This document shows, piece by piece, positions 26,398 through 36,754 of a DNA stretch of 64,000 bases (its first letter is position 1; each line of letters starts with the position of its first letter). The position numbers and the translations under genes were made by a program. Under the pieces are notes generated by a model that was not told where the DNA came from, searched no databases, and was given only the letters and a program-made list of their open reading frames with translations. The stretch covers positions 934,359 to 998,358 of the forward strand of contig OX044354.1 in the NCBI GenBank assembly GCA_943846615.1, read 5' to 3'. Source of the DNA: an uncultured Amylibacter sp. (GTDB taxonomy: Bacteria > Pseudomonadota > Alphaproteobacteria > Rhodobacterales > Rhodobacteraceae).

Positions 26398-28034
26398 ATC
26401 GGGAAACCAACAATAAATCGCGCACCCAAAACGGGTGCGTTTTCATCGTCCCCTTTGTGAATGTTTTCCGCCCAAATTGTACCGCCATGCGCCTCTACGA
26501 TTTGCTTTGAAATCGCCAACCCCAAACCGGAATGGTTTCCAAAATCATCGCTCGGACGTTGTGAATAAAAGCGGCGGAAAATTTCGCTCAGGCTACCGGG
26601 GGGAATACCTGGCCCCGTCTCTTCGACAACTGCCAAAATGCGATTTCCACGTACACGGCACCAAACCCGAATGGCGTCACCGTTTTTGCAAAACGAAACA
26701 GCATTGGTTACCAAATTAACAAAAACCTGCGCCAACCGCTCTTCTAATCCATCAAAATGAATTGGCTTTGCAGGGCCTTCCCAATACAGATCAATCCCAA
26801 TGTCATCCGCTTCCATGCGGTGGAATTCAACAATATTGGACAACATTTTTGTCAACTCGAACCGTTGCGTTTCCTCGTTCACCAATTCGGCGTCCAAACG
26901 GGAGGCATTGGAAATATCAGACACCAATCGATCCAATCGCCGTACATCCATTTCCAGAATATCCAACAACTCCATCTTGCCCTTACCCTCTTTGGCAACG
27001 CGCAATGTTTCCACTGCCGAACGCATCGACGCTAGTGGGTTTTTAATCTCATGGGCAACGTCGGCGGCAAAACTCTCGTTTGTGGCGATGCGTTCGTACA
27101 GTGCACTGGTCATATCCGCCATCGCACCTGACAAACGGCCAATCACATCCGTGCGTCCGCCCAGATTTGGAATCAACGCCTTGTGCGCATCTGCGGGTGC
27201 CAAATCCGCTGCTGTGCCAATTTCAGCTGCGCGCGCCAAATCATTCAACGGATTTGTAATCGCACGCGCCAAAACCGCCGCAAACATCAAGGCAACCCCT
27301 AGCGCCAAGAAGAAGAACGCAAACAACGCCTTGCCGCGCACACCAGACAATTCCGACACCAGCTTTTGCGGTGTTTGAAGTATCACAAAACCAATCAACT
27401 GATCATTTTTGCGCAAACTCCGCGCAACGGCAAAAACCGTATCACCCGAACGCAAAACGGTTTGCTGTGGTGATGTACCGTTCTGTACCGCTTTCTCCAT
27501 CAAACCCTGATTGAATTTTTCAAGATTCTCGACCTCTGAAACGGGGCTGCCCGATCCAAAAATTCGAGACAAGTTTTTCCATAGTGTAACCGTCCCCTCC
27601 TCAACCGGAAAACCTTCATCGTGTGGGGCCGCTAATTCCAGCGCATCTTCACTGACCAAATTCATATTCTGATCATAAATTTTAAGGGATAGCCCATTAT
27701 GACGCAGAACCGGACTGTTTAAATCCTCCAACAATTCGAGGGGCGTACCGTCTATCGTCTGATCCAAACGGTGTTGAAAGACCGCCTGTTGAAAATCAGC
27801 CTGATTGGACAAATATTCCTTAGCCGTCTTTGAAAATTGATTTTGCGGCTGTGATACCAGCAACGCACCAACCAACAAAACAGCCAGTGCAATAAAATTC
27901 GCCAAAAATATCCGACGCGTCAGATTAAAGCTGTGAAAGCCCACGAATCGTCCACGACGCGGATGCTGCGCCAACAGCATATCAGGATCACCAACCCAAC
28001 CGTCACTCGACTTTTGATCCTCAAAATCTGCCAC
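26394..28034 (-). CDS. chvG: Sensor histidine kinase ChvG
   Basis: This is the membrane sensor of the ChvG/ChvI two-component system, which responds to acid or envelope stress and controls metabolism and virulence or symbiosis genes. Two membrane segments (about 44-60 and 233-255) flank a periplasmic sensor region. A HAMP linker (ARAITNPLNDLARAAEIG), the H-box FAADVAHEIKNPLASMRSAV and the ATP-binding N and G boxes near FVNLVTNAVSFCKNG and GLGLAIS follow. I prefer the GTG at 28034, about 8 bases after GGA; a TTG at 28040 is also open. Confidence 0.93.
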   Translation of the reverse strand: MADFEDQKSSDGWVGDPDMLLAQHPRRGRFVGFHSFNLTRRIFLANFIALAVLLVGALLVSQPQNQFSKTAKEYLSNQADFQQAVFQHRLDQTIDGTPLELLEDLNSPVLRHNGLSLKIYDQNMNLVSEDALELAAPHDEGFPVEEGTVTLWKNLSRIFGSGSPVSEVENLEKFNQGLMEKAVQNGTSPQQTVLRSGDTVFAVARSLRKNDQLIGFVILQTPQKLVSELSGVRGKALFAFFFLALGVALMFAAVLARAITNPLNDLARAAEIGTAADLAPADAHKALIPNLGGRTDVIGRLSGAMADMTSALYERIATNESFAADVAHEIKNPLASMRSAVETLRVAKEGKGKMELLDILEMDVRRLDRLVSDISNASRLDAELVNEETQRFELTKMLSNIVEFHRMEADDIGIDLYWEGPAKPIHFDGLEERLAQVFVNLVTNAVSFCKNGDAIRVWCRVRGNRILAVVEETGPGIPPGSLSEIFRRFYSQRPSDDFGNHSGLGLAISKQIVEAHGGTIWAENIHKGDDENAPVLGARFIVGFPI

Positions 28035-28069
28035 AAACAATATCCAATAAAGGGCAAACGCCCGCTAAA

Positions 28070-28774
28070 TCACTCTTCGGTGTAACGGTAACCGATACCG
28101 TACAACGTTTCGATTGCGCCAAATTCGTTGTCGGCATTACGCATCTTTTTGCGCAGGCGCTTGATGTGGCTGTCAATCGTGCGATCATCAACATAGACCT
28201 GATCACTATAGGCCAAATCCATCAATTGATCGCGACTTTTCACAAAACCAGGGCGTACAGCCAATGAATGCAACAACAGAAATTCCGTAACCGTCAGGGA
28301 AACAGGCTCGCCCTTCCACGTCACAGAATGGCGCATTGGATCCATCACCAAACTGCCACGCTGGATGGGCGCATCTTCTGGCTCGCGCTCTTCAATCGGT
28401 TTTTCATCCGCCGCACCGCGACGCAGCAACGCTTTGATGCGCTCAACCAAAAGGCGTTGCGAAAACGGCTTCTTGATATAATCATCCGCGCCCATACGCA
28501 GCCCCAGCACTTCGTCGATTTCGTCATCTTTGGAGGTCAGGAAGATTACTGGCATTTGCGAAATTTGACGCACCTTGGTCAACAAATCCATTCCGTCCAT
28601 ACGCGGCATCTTAATATCAAACACAGCCAGATCAGGCAGGTTGTCATTCGACATGTCCGTCCACGCCTCTAATCCATCATGGTATTTCCGAACCTCGAAT
28701 CCTTCCGCTTCTAATGTCATAGAAACTGACGTCAGGATGTTTTGATCATCGTCTACCAGTGCGATAACTGCCAT
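28070..28774 (-). CDS. chvI: Response regulator ChvI
   Basis: The 234-residue OmpR-type regulator has the acidic pocket VDDD (7-10), the phosphoacceptor Asp53 in [12 protein letters not shown], Lys in YIKKPFS and a C-terminal winged helix ([16 protein letters not shown] ... GIGYRYTEE). It is the partner of ChvG, 35 bases downstream. AAGGACG precedes the ATG at 28774. It is divergent from pckA, with a 282-base gap that must carry both promoters. Confidence 0.95.
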   Translation of the reverse strand: MAVIALVDDDQNILTSVSMTLEAEGFEVRKYHDGLEAWTDMSNDNLPDLAVFDIKMPRMDGMDLLTKVRQISQMPVIFLTSKDDEIDEVLGLRMGADDYIKKPFSQRLLVERIKALLRRGAADEKPIEEREPEDAPIQRGSLVMDPMRHSVTWKGEPVSLTVTEFLLLHSLAVRPGFVKSRDQLMDLAYSDQVYVDDRTIDSHIKRLRKKMRNADNEFGAIETLYGIGYRYTEE

Positions 28775-29056
28775 TTTTTCGTCCTTACCCATTCGAAAAT
28801 CGTTGCGAACCCATATGCCATAAAATCACATGCGCGCAACTTTGCGTGTATCTGTCAAATTTGCATGAATTTGCCTTCAATACCAGTGGAATAAAATCCA
28901 CTTTTCGGCCTTTGACATGAAATTTCAGCACCTTTCTAACATTTTCAAAAATGTTAGCGCAACCAGTGTCATTATGACTGTCGACTCCAATAAAACCACG
29001 CGGTATAGCACCCCAAATAGCCAATATTTTACCACGCTGACCAAGGAGCTACTCAA

Positions 29057-30661
29057 ATGACCACCGGACGCGTAAACCCCTCCCAAAAACTCGAAGACAT
29101 CGGAATCAATGGTGTCGAAAACGCTCACTACAACTTGCAAGAGCCCGCGTTAATCCAACACGCGATCCGCCGTGACGAAGGCGAACTGGGCAACGGCGGC
29201 GCTTTCTTGGTTACCACTGGTAAATATACTGGCCGTTCCCCCAAAGATAAATTCGTCGTCAACGAGCCAAGCGTCCAAGACACAATCTGGTGGGAAAACA
29301 ATCCACCAATGGAAATCGATGCCTTCAACCAACTAAAGGCAGACATGATCGCCCACATGAACGGCGGCGAATACTATGTCCAAGATTTGTTTGGCGGCGC
29401 TGATCCAGAGCACCGCTTGAACGTACGCGTCATCACCGAATTGGCATGGCACAGCTTGTTCATCCGCACAATGTTGCGTCGCCCTGAACCCGCTGAACTG
29501 GACACTTTCGTTCCAGGTTTCACAATCATCAACTGCCCAACATTCAATTCAGACCCTGCAAAACACGGTTGTCGCTCTGATGTGGTCATCGCGATCTCAA
29601 TGGAACAAAAACTGATCTTGATTGGTGGCACGGAATACGCTGGCGAAAACAAAAAATCTGTTTTCTCAATCCTCAACTACTTGTTGCCTGAAAAGGGCAT
29701 CATGCCAATGCACTGTTCTGCAAACCACGCAATCGGTGATCCATCCGACACGGCCGTTTTCTTCGGTCTGTCTGGTACGGGTAAAACAACATTGTCAGCC
29801 GACCCAAACCGCATTTTGCTGGGTGATGACGAACACGGTTGGTCAGACACAACAACCTTCAACTTCGAAGGTGGTTGTTACGCAAAAACAATCAACCTAA
29901 GTGCCGAAGCAGAACCAGAAATCCACGCAACAACGCAAAAATTTGGCACAGTCATCGAAAACATGGTGTACGACGAATACACTAAAGAATTGGATTTCGA
30001 CGATGACAGCCTGACAGCAAACATGCGTTGCGCATACCCATTGCACTACATTTCAAACGCATCTGAATCTGCAATCGGTGGTCAGCCAAACAACATCATC
30101 ATGTTGACCTGTGATGCCTTTGGCGTTCTTCCTCCGATCGCACGCCTGACACCAGAACAGGCGATGTACCACTTCCTATCTGGCTTCACCTCCAAGGTGG
30201 CTGGAACAGAGCGCGGCGTTACGGAACCACAACCGACATTCTCTACATGTTTCGGCGCCCCTTTCATGCCACGCCGCCCAGAGGTATACGGCGCATTACT
30301 ACGCGATAAAATCGCCGCGAACGGCGCAACGTGCTGGTTGGTAAATACAGGTTGGACAGGTGGCGCATATGGCACCGGTTCACGCATGCCAATCAAGGCA
30401 ACACGCGCACTTCTAACCGCTGCACTAAACGGCTCTCTTAACGCCGGTAAATTCCGCAAGGATGAAAACTTCGGCTTTGACGTTCCATTGGCATTGGTTG
30501 GCGTAGACGCAAGTCTACTTGATCCACGCAGCACATGGTCAGACAAAGATGGCTATGACGCCTCTGCGACTAAATTGGTTTCAATGTTCTCCGACAACTT
30601 CGCCCAATACGAACAATTCGTCGGTGCGGATGTATTAGCGCAGGCAATCAAACCGAAATAA
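29057..30661 (+). CDS. pckA: Phosphoenolpyruvate carboxykinase (ATP)
   Basis: PckA converts oxaloacetate to phosphoenolpyruvate, the first step of gluconeogenesis. The 534-residue enzyme has the kinase loop [16 protein letters not shown] at about 237-252, the metal-binding HCSANHAIG region, and [31 protein letters not shown] precedes the ATG. Its divergent position next to chvI is typical of alphaproteobacteria and fits control by ChvI. Confidence 0.97.
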   Translation: MTTGRVNPSQKLEDIGINGVENAHYNLQEPALIQHAIRRDEGELGNGGAFLVTTGKYTGRSPKDKFVVNEPSVQDTIWWENNPPMEIDAFNQLKADMIAHMNGGEYYVQDLFGGADPEHRLNVRVITELAWHSLFIRTMLRRPEPAELDTFVPGFTIINCPTFNSDPAKHGCRSDVVIAISMEQKLILIGGTEYAGENKKSVFSILNYLLPEKGIMPMHCSANHAIGDPSDTAVFFGLSGTGKTTLSADPNRILLGDDEHGWSDTTTFNFEGGCYAKTINLSAEAEPEIHATTQKFGTVIENMVYDEYTKELDFDDDSLTANMRCAYPLHYISNASESAIGGQPNNIIMLTCDAFGVLPPIARLTPEQAMYHFLSGFTSKVAGTERGVTEPQPTFSTCFGAPFMPRRPEVYGALLRDKIAANGATCWLVNTGWTGGAYGTGSRMPIKATRALLTAALNGSLNAGKFRKDENFGFDVPLALVGVDASLLDPRSTWSDKDGYDASATKLVSMFSDNFAQYEQFVGADVLAQAIKPK

Positions 30662-30686
30662 ACATCTGCAAAATTACACCCGTTTT

Positions 30687-30716
30687 AAACCCAAGCCTCG
30701 GCTTGGGTTTTCTTTT
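30687..30716 (+). terminator. Intrinsic terminator of pckA
   Basis: A perfect 11-bp inverted repeat (30687-30697 and 30700-30710, 2-base centre) flows into TTTTCTTTT. It lies 26 bases after the pckA stop. Confidence 0.9.
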
Positions 30717-30742
30717 GCCAAAATCTCTGCAACTCTGCGGGT

Positions 30743-31129
30743 ATGATACGTTCAATACTCTTACTGACCCTCACCATGACCACCTGCCAGGCCGATGAAA
30801 CAATTTCGGGCTATGCTTACCCTGACGCAATTTGGATGCTTAACGACTTAAACGGGCAATCACCGAAATCTGAAATCACGCTAACCTTCCCCGAAAAAGG
30901 AAAAATCGCTGGCCGCGCCCCATGCAATCGCTACTTTGGCACCCAATCAAAACCACTCCCTTGGTTTAAAACGGGCCCTATCGCGTCAACCAAAATGGCC
31001 TGTCCCAATTTGGCGGAAGAATCCAAATATTTCACGGCACTCGATACCGCTACTTTGGCCGAGGTCAGCGCAACAACTCTCATCCTCTCCAATGAAACAG
31101 GTCCAATCCTAACCTACAAACGCCAATAA
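30743..31129 (+). CDS. META-domain secreted protein
   Basis: The 128-residue protein has a signal sequence (IRSILLLTLTMTTC) that could be cleaved or form a lipoprotein at Cys15. It then has one META/HslJ-like domain with WMLNDLNG, GRAPCNRYFG and STKMACPNLAEE. META-domain proteins sit in the envelope and are often linked to stress resistance; the exact function is unknown. The Cys pair in APCN and MACP is conserved in the family. The ribosome-binding site is weak. It lies alone, convergent with the glycosylase gene. Confidence 0.78.
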   Translation: MIRSILLLTLTMTTCQADETISGYAYPDAIWMLNDLNGQSPKSEITLTFPEKGKIAGRAPCNRYFGTQSKPLPWFKTGPIASTKMACPNLAEESKYFTALDTATLAEVSATTLILSNETGPILTYKRQ

Positions 31130-31151
31130 AACAGTTTCAGGATCTACGGAA

Positions 31152-31820
31152 CTAGTCCCCAACAGACATCGCCAAAACACGACTCATTCGCGTATAACTC
31201 TCGCCCGATTGTTCATGCCACTCATTAAACGCCACCTGAATTTTCGCCTGCGCGGTCTTGGACGTTACCGCCCCATCCACAACTCCCGCCAATTCCAGCG
31301 CTGTCACCACATCCCGTCCCAAAATAAAACAATCCTTGCCCAGAAACCGTAGGGCATATGCCCCTGTATTTCCCCCTAATCGGTTGCCACGCTTTTTCAT
31401 CAACTGCCATAATCCAACCAAATCCGAACTGGGCCAATCACCAATACACTTTGCCGCTGATCCATATTCCTGCGCCAAATCCCCCAGAAATATCGCATTG
31501 TCTCGCACCGCCAAAATCTTGGCAGCATAGCGAATGTTGCGCGGGTCTTTCAAATGGGTATCAAAATCATCATCCGACATGAATGAATTACGCCCAATAT
31601 CAAACCCATGAAACGCATCCTCAATCCCCGCCCATTTCTTTTCCACAACAGACCAATTAAACCCCGCCTGAAAAATATTCTTGGAAAACTGTGATAAAAT
31701 CCGATCATCACCCATCTTGGTAATATCCACCTCTGGCGCATCAGGCATCAATGCTTCCAACGCATCCGCCCCACCCTTACGCTTTTGCGCACGATCCAAA
31801 ATCACTTCAAACTTTTGCAT
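31152..31820 (-). CDS. DNA-3-methyladenine glycosylase I-like protein
   Basis: The 222-residue protein resembles the Tag/3-methyladenine DNA glycosylase I superfamily. It has SQFSKNIFQAGFNWSVVEKKW near the start, FHGFD, and a helix-hairpin-like region with NTGAYALRFLGKDCFILGRDV. Such enzymes remove alkylated adenines in base-excision repair. It is a distant type, so the substrate is uncertain. The ATG at 31820 has GGAGAGGGG before it. It overlaps recO by 14 bases and ends that operon. Confidence 0.75.
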   Translation of the reverse strand: MQKFEVILDRAQKRKGGADALEALMPDAPEVDITKMGDDRILSQFSKNIFQAGFNWSVVEKKWAGIEDAFHGFDIGRNSFMSDDDFDTHLKDPRNIRYAAKILAVRDNAIFLGDLAQEYGSAAKCIGDWPSSDLVGLWQLMKKRGNRLGGNTGAYALRFLGKDCFILGRDVVTALELAGVVDGAVTSKTAQAKIQVAFNEWHEQSGESYTRMSRVLAMSVGD

Positions 31821-32544
31821 TTTCACCCCTCTCCAATCGCGTCATCAACCGCCCACGTGCATCAGGTATCGGTCGATCCCCCAACGCAGGTGCCAGCCAA
31901 GAATGCATAAAATGCCCCGTCGTACGCAACCCATCCAACACGTCACCGTCACTGGCCATATCAAACCCATTGCGTAAAAAATCGGGTAATGGCAGCAATT
32001 TGTCCACCCACTCACCCGCCGCACCACGGCTCACCGCGCGTCCTGTTCGCGGCGAAACAAAGGCCAGTTCCTGCGTGCCACCCGTCACCGCACAGGATGC
32101 CAAATCCAGCCCAAACCCCATCTCTTCCAAAACCTGCAATTCCCACAACGCATACAGCGGCCGCCAATCCCCATCCGCATTCAAAACATCCATCAAATGC
32201 GTGGTCGATTTATACAGCCCCGCCAATTCCATCCGTTCGGGAAAGGCAAAACAAACCATGGAACAAATCGCGGATAACGCCGACAATCGCACGCGATCCC
32301 CAAACATATCGGATCGACTCTCCAGCGGCTCTACGCGGTAAGACCCTAAATGCTCTTCTAGACGCGCACGCCATTCCAATTGCACCTGTGACCCGGGTTG
32401 CAGCGTCGATGCCATCTTACGCGACGCACCACCACGTACCACGCCCGCATGACGACCACGATCAGGTGTAAATGCATCAATGATAACGGAATTCTCGCCG
32501 TGCTTGCGCACCGAAACGATCACCCCTTCGCCAGACCAATCCAT
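31807..32544 (-). CDS. recO: DNA repair protein RecO
   Basis: RecO works with RecF and RecR to load RecA at gaps. The 245-residue protein starts with an OB-fold (WSGEGVIVSVRKHGENSVIIDAFT) and has a helical C-terminal part with LYALWELQVLEEMGFGLDLASC. The era-recO neighbourhood is conserved. Only ten bases separate it from the DUF1491 gene. Confidence 0.92.
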   Translation of the reverse strand: MDWSGEGVIVSVRKHGENSVIIDAFTPDRGRHAGVVRGGASRKMASTLQPGSQVQLEWRARLEEHLGSYRVEPLESRSDMFGDRVRLSALSAICSMVCFAFPERMELAGLYKSTTHLMDVLNADGDWRPLYALWELQVLEEMGFGLDLASCAVTGGTQELAFVSPRTGRAVSRGAAGEWVDKLLPLPDFLRNGFDMASDGDVLDGLRTTGHFMHSWLAPALGDRPIPDARGRLMTRLERGENAKV

Positions 32545-32553
32545 GGGGATACG

Positions 32554-32886
32554 CTACTCGCTCAGACCCTCTTCGTCCAGCAGATGCCGCCCTTCTCGAT
32601 CCTCAACCTCGATCACCCATAAATCTGGATCAAACCCACGTTGATTGGAAATCGCTTGATCTACATCGCGCTCATCGCCTTCGGATAAAACCACCCAAAC
32701 CCGATTAAAGTCCGCATCATATGATCTGTGAAAAACCCGCGCCTGACCATCCAATGTGTTCAATTTCACCAAAACAGCACCTGCTGTCGCATCACCCTTA
32801 CTGGTAATAAACGCGGGAATTTCTGCCAACTGCAATCGTGTGCGATAGGCTGAAATCCAAAATTCTGTGGTAACGCGCGGCGTCAT
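32554..32886 (-). CDS. DUF1491 family protein
   Basis: The 110-residue protein matches the small alphaproteobacterial DUF1491 family: FWISAYRTRLQLAEIPAFI, GAVLVKLNTLDGQA and a C-terminal GRHLLDEEGL. The function is unknown. It overlaps the era stop by four bases, and in related genomes sits at this same place between era and recO. That suggests a link to ribosome or RNA processing, but this is only inference. Confidence 0.88.
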   Translation of the reverse strand: MTPRVTTEFWISAYRTRLQLAEIPAFITSKGDATAGAVLVKLNTLDGQARVFHRSYDADFNRVWVVLSEGDERDVDQAISNQRGFDPDLWVIEVEDREGRHLLDEEGLSE

Positions 32887-33794
32887 TTGGTGTCTTTGAA
32901 ATTCAGACCCATCTCGGTATAGCGCTCGGCCTCATTTTCCCAATTTGGACGCACACGCACCTGTAAAAACAGATGCACAGGACGTTCCATCATTTCCGCC
33001 AATTCGGTACGTGACGCCATGGATACACTCTTGATCGTCTCACCCTTTGGCCCCAACGCGATGCCTTTGTGCCCCTCACGCGCCACATAGATCACCTGTT
33101 CAATCCGAACTGATCCGTCCTTCTTCTCTTCCCACTTTTCCGTTTCCACGGTCAGGGTATACGGCAGCTCTTGGTGCAGACGTAACATCAACTTCTCTCG
33201 GGTCAGCTCAGCGGCAATCATCCGCATCGGCACATCCGCGATCTGATCATCAGGATACAAATACGGCCCAACTGGCAAATTCTCGGCCAGCCAGTCCTGC
33301 AAAACCTGTACGCCATAACCTTTTTCAGCAGAGATCATAAACGTCTCTTCAAATTTCAAACGCTCGTTCAATTTCTGGGTCAATCCCAACAACGCATCGG
33401 ATTTCACACGGTCAATTTTGTTAATCGCCAACACAATGCGTTGCCCCTTAACATCGCGCTTTTCCAAACCTTCCAGAATCATTTCGACGCCATCGGTAAT
33501 CCCGCGATGCGCCTCAACTAACAACACCACGACATCCGCATCCGCCGCACCTGTCCATGCGGCGGCAACCATCGCCTTGTCCAACTTGCGGCGCGTCTTA
33601 AACAAACCCGGCGTATCCACAAAAACCATCTGTGAATTATCCTGCATCGCAATGCCGCGAATACGGGCGCGCGTGGTTTGCACCTTGTGCGTCACAATGG
33701 AAACCTTGGCCCCCACCATACGGTTCATCAATGTCGATTTACCGGCATTTGGTTCACCGATTAGGGCTACAAATCCGCATTTAGTCTCTGTCAT
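32883..33794 (-). CDS. era: GTPase Era
   Basis: Era is a GTPase that binds the 3' end of 16S rRNA during small-subunit maturation. The 303-residue protein has G1 [12 protein letters not shown] (about 12-23), G3 DTPGLF, G4 NKID and a C-terminal KH domain with [18 protein letters not shown]. It overlaps rnc by four bases, in the order lepB-rnc-era-DUF1491-recO. Confidence 0.96.
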   Translation of the reverse strand: MTETKCGFVALIGEPNAGKSTLMNRMVGAKVSIVTHKVQTTRARIRGIAMQDNSQMVFVDTPGLFKTRRKLDKAMVAAAWTGAADADVVVLLVEAHRGITDGVEMILEGLEKRDVKGQRIVLAINKIDRVKSDALLGLTQKLNERLKFEETFMISAEKGYGVQVLQDWLAENLPVGPYLYPDDQIADVPMRMIAAELTREKLMLRLHQELPYTLTVETEKWEEKKDGSVRIEQVIYVAREGHKGIALGPKGETIKSVSMASRTELAEMMERPVHLFLQVRVRPNWENEAERYTEMGLNFKDTK

Positions 33795-34477
33795 GTTTCG
33801 CTCTCTAACTGGCGCAGAAGGTCCGCCGCCGCCTCTTGGCTGGCCGCGCGTTTGGATGTGGCCTGCGCAGATGCGCTTTGCCCTGTTTCAACGCTGACTT
33901 CAATCGTAAAGATTGGCGCGTGATCGGGACCACTGCGGGCCGTTTCAATATATTTTGGCGTCGGCAATTTACGCGCCTGCGCCCATTCTTGCAATGTCGT
34001 CTTGGGATCGCGCGCATCTTCGGCGGCGTTATCAATATGGCCCTGCCACAATCGCACAACCATTCCACGCGCCACATCGAAACCCGCATCCAGATAAACC
34101 GCTCCAATCACGGCCTCCATCGCATCGCCCAAAATGGCCATCTTGCGCCGACCACCTGATAACATCTCGGATCGGCCCATTTTCAACGCCTCACCCAGAC
34201 CAATCGCAATCGCAACATCGGCACAGGTTTCCTTGCGCACCAGTGCATTAAAACGCGGGGCCAATTGGCCCTCGGCGGCATCGGTATCTTTGTGGAACAG
34301 GGCGTCACTCATCGCCAACCCCAAAACCCGATCACCCAGAAATTCCAATCGCTGATTGTCGCCGCGCGTCACAGATGACAATGACGAATGCGTCATTGCT
34401 TGGATCAACAATTCAGGTTGTTGAAATTCATGCCCCAACCGTTTGGCAAAGGCGACTAATTCGGCACTCGGCTTCAA
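33791..34477 (-). CDS. rnc: Ribonuclease III
   Basis: RNase III cleaves double-stranded RNA, including rRNA precursors. The 228-residue enzyme has the catalytic signature [15 protein letters not shown] at about residues 42-56 and ends with a double-stranded-RNA-binding domain ([19 protein letters not shown]... [13 protein letters not shown]). It overlaps lepB and era by four bases each. Confidence 0.96.
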   Translation of the reverse strand: MKPSAELVAFAKRLGHEFQQPELLIQAMTHSSLSSVTRGDNQRLEFLGDRVLGLAMSDALFHKDTDAAEGQLAPRFNALVRKETCADVAIAIGLGEALKMGRSEMLSGGRRKMAILGDAMEAVIGAVYLDAGFDVARGMVVRLWQGHIDNAAEDARDPKTTLQEWAQARKLPTPKYIETARSGPDHAPIFTIEVSVETGQSASAQATSKRAASQEAAADLLRQLESET

Positions 34478-35256
34478 TTCAACGCCTTAAAGAAACGATC
34501 CCGACGCCATGTCCAGAAATACAAAATACGATCACCCGCAGACGAGAATATCACACGATCCGCACGTCCAATCAGATTTTCAAACGGCACAAATCCAACA
34601 CCACCTGAATTGCGAGGCCAACGGCTGTCGGTGGAATTATCGCGATTATCGCCCATGAAAAAGTAATTCCCTTCAGGAACCGTATAAGCAGGCGTATTAT
34701 CTCCCGATGCTTCACGTACGTTCAACACGTCGTGCTCAACACCATTTGGCAGGGTTTCAACCGCCAAATCTTTAATGCAATCCGCGCCGAAACCGACACT
34801 GTTCGAACAAGCAGGCAGGTTCTGTTTCGGCCCTTGTTTTTCGTAAACCTCAACATACTTGCCCATGTCTTTTTGCGGGGCCGCTGTTCCGTTGATGTGC
34901 AAAATGCCGTCTTTCATCTGAACACGATCACCTGGAAGTCCAACCAAACGCTTGATGAAATCAACTTGGGTTACGGGATGTTTAAACACCACAATATCGC
35001 CGCGCTCAGGCTCACTGCCTAAAATACGCCCTGAAAACGGGCAGATCGAAAATGGACATGAATGGCGTGAATACCCATAGGCCATCTTATTGACGAACAT
35101 AAAATCACCAATCAACAGCGTGTTTTTCATCGAACCCGACGGAATCCAGAACGGTTGAAAAAACAAGGTCCGCACAACACCCGCGATCAACAGCGCATAG
35201 ACCACCGTTTTGATCAACTCACCAATACTGTCTTCGTTTTTCTGTGCTTGGGCCAT
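34474..35256 (-). CDS. lepB: Signal peptidase I
   Basis: LepB cleaves signal peptides of exported proteins at the outer face of the inner membrane. The 260-residue enzyme has an N-terminal membrane helix, the catalytic serine in [14 protein letters not shown] (about residue 37), the lysine in [14 protein letters not shown] and the C-terminal [11 protein letters not shown] box. It is first in the lepB-rnc-era set. The upstream neighbour is a LysE gene rather than acpS. Confidence 0.95.
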   Translation of the reverse strand: MAQAQKNEDSIGELIKTVVYALLIAGVVRTLFFQPFWIPSGSMKNTLLIGDFMFVNKMAYGYSRHSCPFSICPFSGRILGSEPERGDIVVFKHPVTQVDFIKRLVGLPGDRVQMKDGILHINGTAAPQKDMGKYVEVYEKQGPKQNLPACSNSVGFGADCIKDLAVETLPNGVEHDVLNVREASGDNTPAYTVPEGNYFFMGDNRDNSTDSRWPRNSGGVGFVPFENLIGRADRVIFSSAGDRILYFWTWRRDRFFKALN

Positions 35257-35340
35257 TTTAAACCTATAAAATTATTTGATCGTTTCTTGGGCCAAAGGCA
35301 CCTTTTAGTCAACCTATCATTGCCGATACGGTTTAACCAG

Positions 35341-35964
35341 CTATGGCAATTTCGCCGTCAAAATCTTGATACTGGCAAACCCGAAAAAGCCCGCGAAGAT
35401 CAATTCAAAAATACTTCTCATACGTTGATACAGCGCCACAACCTTGTCTGTGGAAAACAAAAACGCATATCCAACGAACACACAAATCGATGCGCTCAAT
35501 AAAAACAGATACATTCCCAACAACACCGATACGTTGGATTGTACTGGCACCATAATGGCAAAAATAGCTCCCCAACTCAGAACCGCCTTGGGATTGGTTA
35601 AGTGGATCAACGCACCTTTGACAAACACTTGCCGCGCTGTGCCACCATAGCTACGCTTCGATAACGCCGCTTTCTCGCTGAATGCAGATCGCAATGATTT
35701 CAGCGCCAAAAATAACAGATACGCCGCACCGATGTATTTAATGGCTTCGAATAGCCAAACATTAGCCATCATAACCGCGCTCATCCCCAGCGCCGCCGCC
35801 AATCCCCAACATGCGGAACCGGCGCAAATTCCCAGCGAAAATATAACCCCAGTACGTCGTCCATGCGCCATTGATGTTCCTGCAATTGATAATGTCGCTG
35901 GTCCGGGGCTGCCGGCGGACATCGCCCAAGCGAACCAGTACAATACCAACGTCCACCCAATCAT
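35341..35964 (-). CDS. LysE family translocator
   Basis: The 207-residue protein has five to six membrane helices and the N-terminal GPATLSIAGTSMAHGRRTG motif of LysE/RhtB-type amino-acid exporters. HLTNPKAVLSWGAIF is another family motif. The substrate is unknown. It overlaps pdxJ by four bases, so it is co-translated. In many relatives this place between pdxJ and lepB is held by acpS. Confidence 0.88.
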   Translation of the reverse strand: MIGWTLVLYWFAWAMSAGSPGPATLSIAGTSMAHGRRTGVIFSLGICAGSACWGLAAALGMSAVMMANVWLFEAIKYIGAAYLLFLALKSLRSAFSEKAALSKRSYGGTARQVFVKGALIHLTNPKAVLSWGAIFAIMVPVQSNVSVLLGMYLFLLSASICVFVGYAFLFSTDKVVALYQRMRSIFELIFAGFFGFASIKILTAKLP

Positions 35965-36716
35965 GCGCGCGCGTCGTCCATTATTGTTCGCATTTGCTTT
36001 ATCGCACCATCAAGGCCAATAAAAATACTCTCGCCGATCAGGAAATGCCCGATATTCAATTCCAACACCTGTGGGAAAGCCGCAATCGGCTTAACACAAT
36101 CAAAGGTGAGCCCGTGCCCTGCATGAACTTCTAGACCAAGGTCAGATGCAAATTTTGTCATGTCGCGCAATCGTTCTAGTTCCGCATCACGTTCATCAAA
36201 ACGTCCCTCTGCATGCGCATCACAATAGGCCCCCGTATGCAACTCAATTACAGGCGCACCAATCCGCGCCGCACTTTCAATTTGGCGTTGATCGGCAGCG
36301 ATAAAAATCGAAACGCGACAACCTGCTTCGCGCAACGGCGCTATGAAATCACCGATCTTGTTTTCCTCGCGTGCCACTTCCAAACCGCCTTCGGTGGTAC
36401 GTTCTTCGCGTTTTTCTGGCACGATACACACCGCATGCGGCACATGGCGCAACGCGATCTTTTGCATCTCATCCGTTGCCGCCATTTCAAAATTTAATGG
36501 CACCGACAACCCATCGATCAAGGCCTCGATATCCCTATCCGTAATATGACGGCGATCTTCGCGCAGATGCGCGGTAATTCCATCTGCACCCGCCTCCTCG
36601 GCTAACAAGGCCGCTCGCAACGGATCAGGATACATTCCCCCACGCGCATTTCGCACGGTGGCAACATGATCAATATTAACGCCTAAACGCAGTTTATTTT
36701 GCATGATTTCAGACAT
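35961..36716 (-). CDS. pdxJ: Pyridoxine 5'-phosphate synthase
   Basis: PdxJ condenses 1-deoxyxylulose 5-phosphate and 3-amino-2-oxopropyl phosphate to pyridoxine 5'-phosphate. The protein, a TIM barrel of about 251 residues, has LRLGVNIDHVATVRNARGG, HLREDRRHI and HAGHGLTFDCV. Two adjacent ATGs (36719, 36716) follow AAGGAG; the second has the better spacing. Confidence 0.95.
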   Translation of the reverse strand: MSEIMQNKLRLGVNIDHVATVRNARGGMYPDPLRAALLAEEAGADGITAHLREDRRHITDRDIEALIDGLSVPLNFEMAATDEMQKIALRHVPHAVCIVPEKREERTTEGGLEVAREENKIGDFIAPLREAGCRVSIFIAADQRQIESAARIGAPVIELHTGAYCDAHAEGRFDERDAELERLRDMTKFASDLGLEVHAGHGLTFDCVKPIAAFPQVLELNIGHFLIGESIFIGLDGAIKQMRTIMDDARA

Positions 36717-36754
36717 CATAATGCTCCTTGTTCCACCACAGGTTAGACGGAAAA

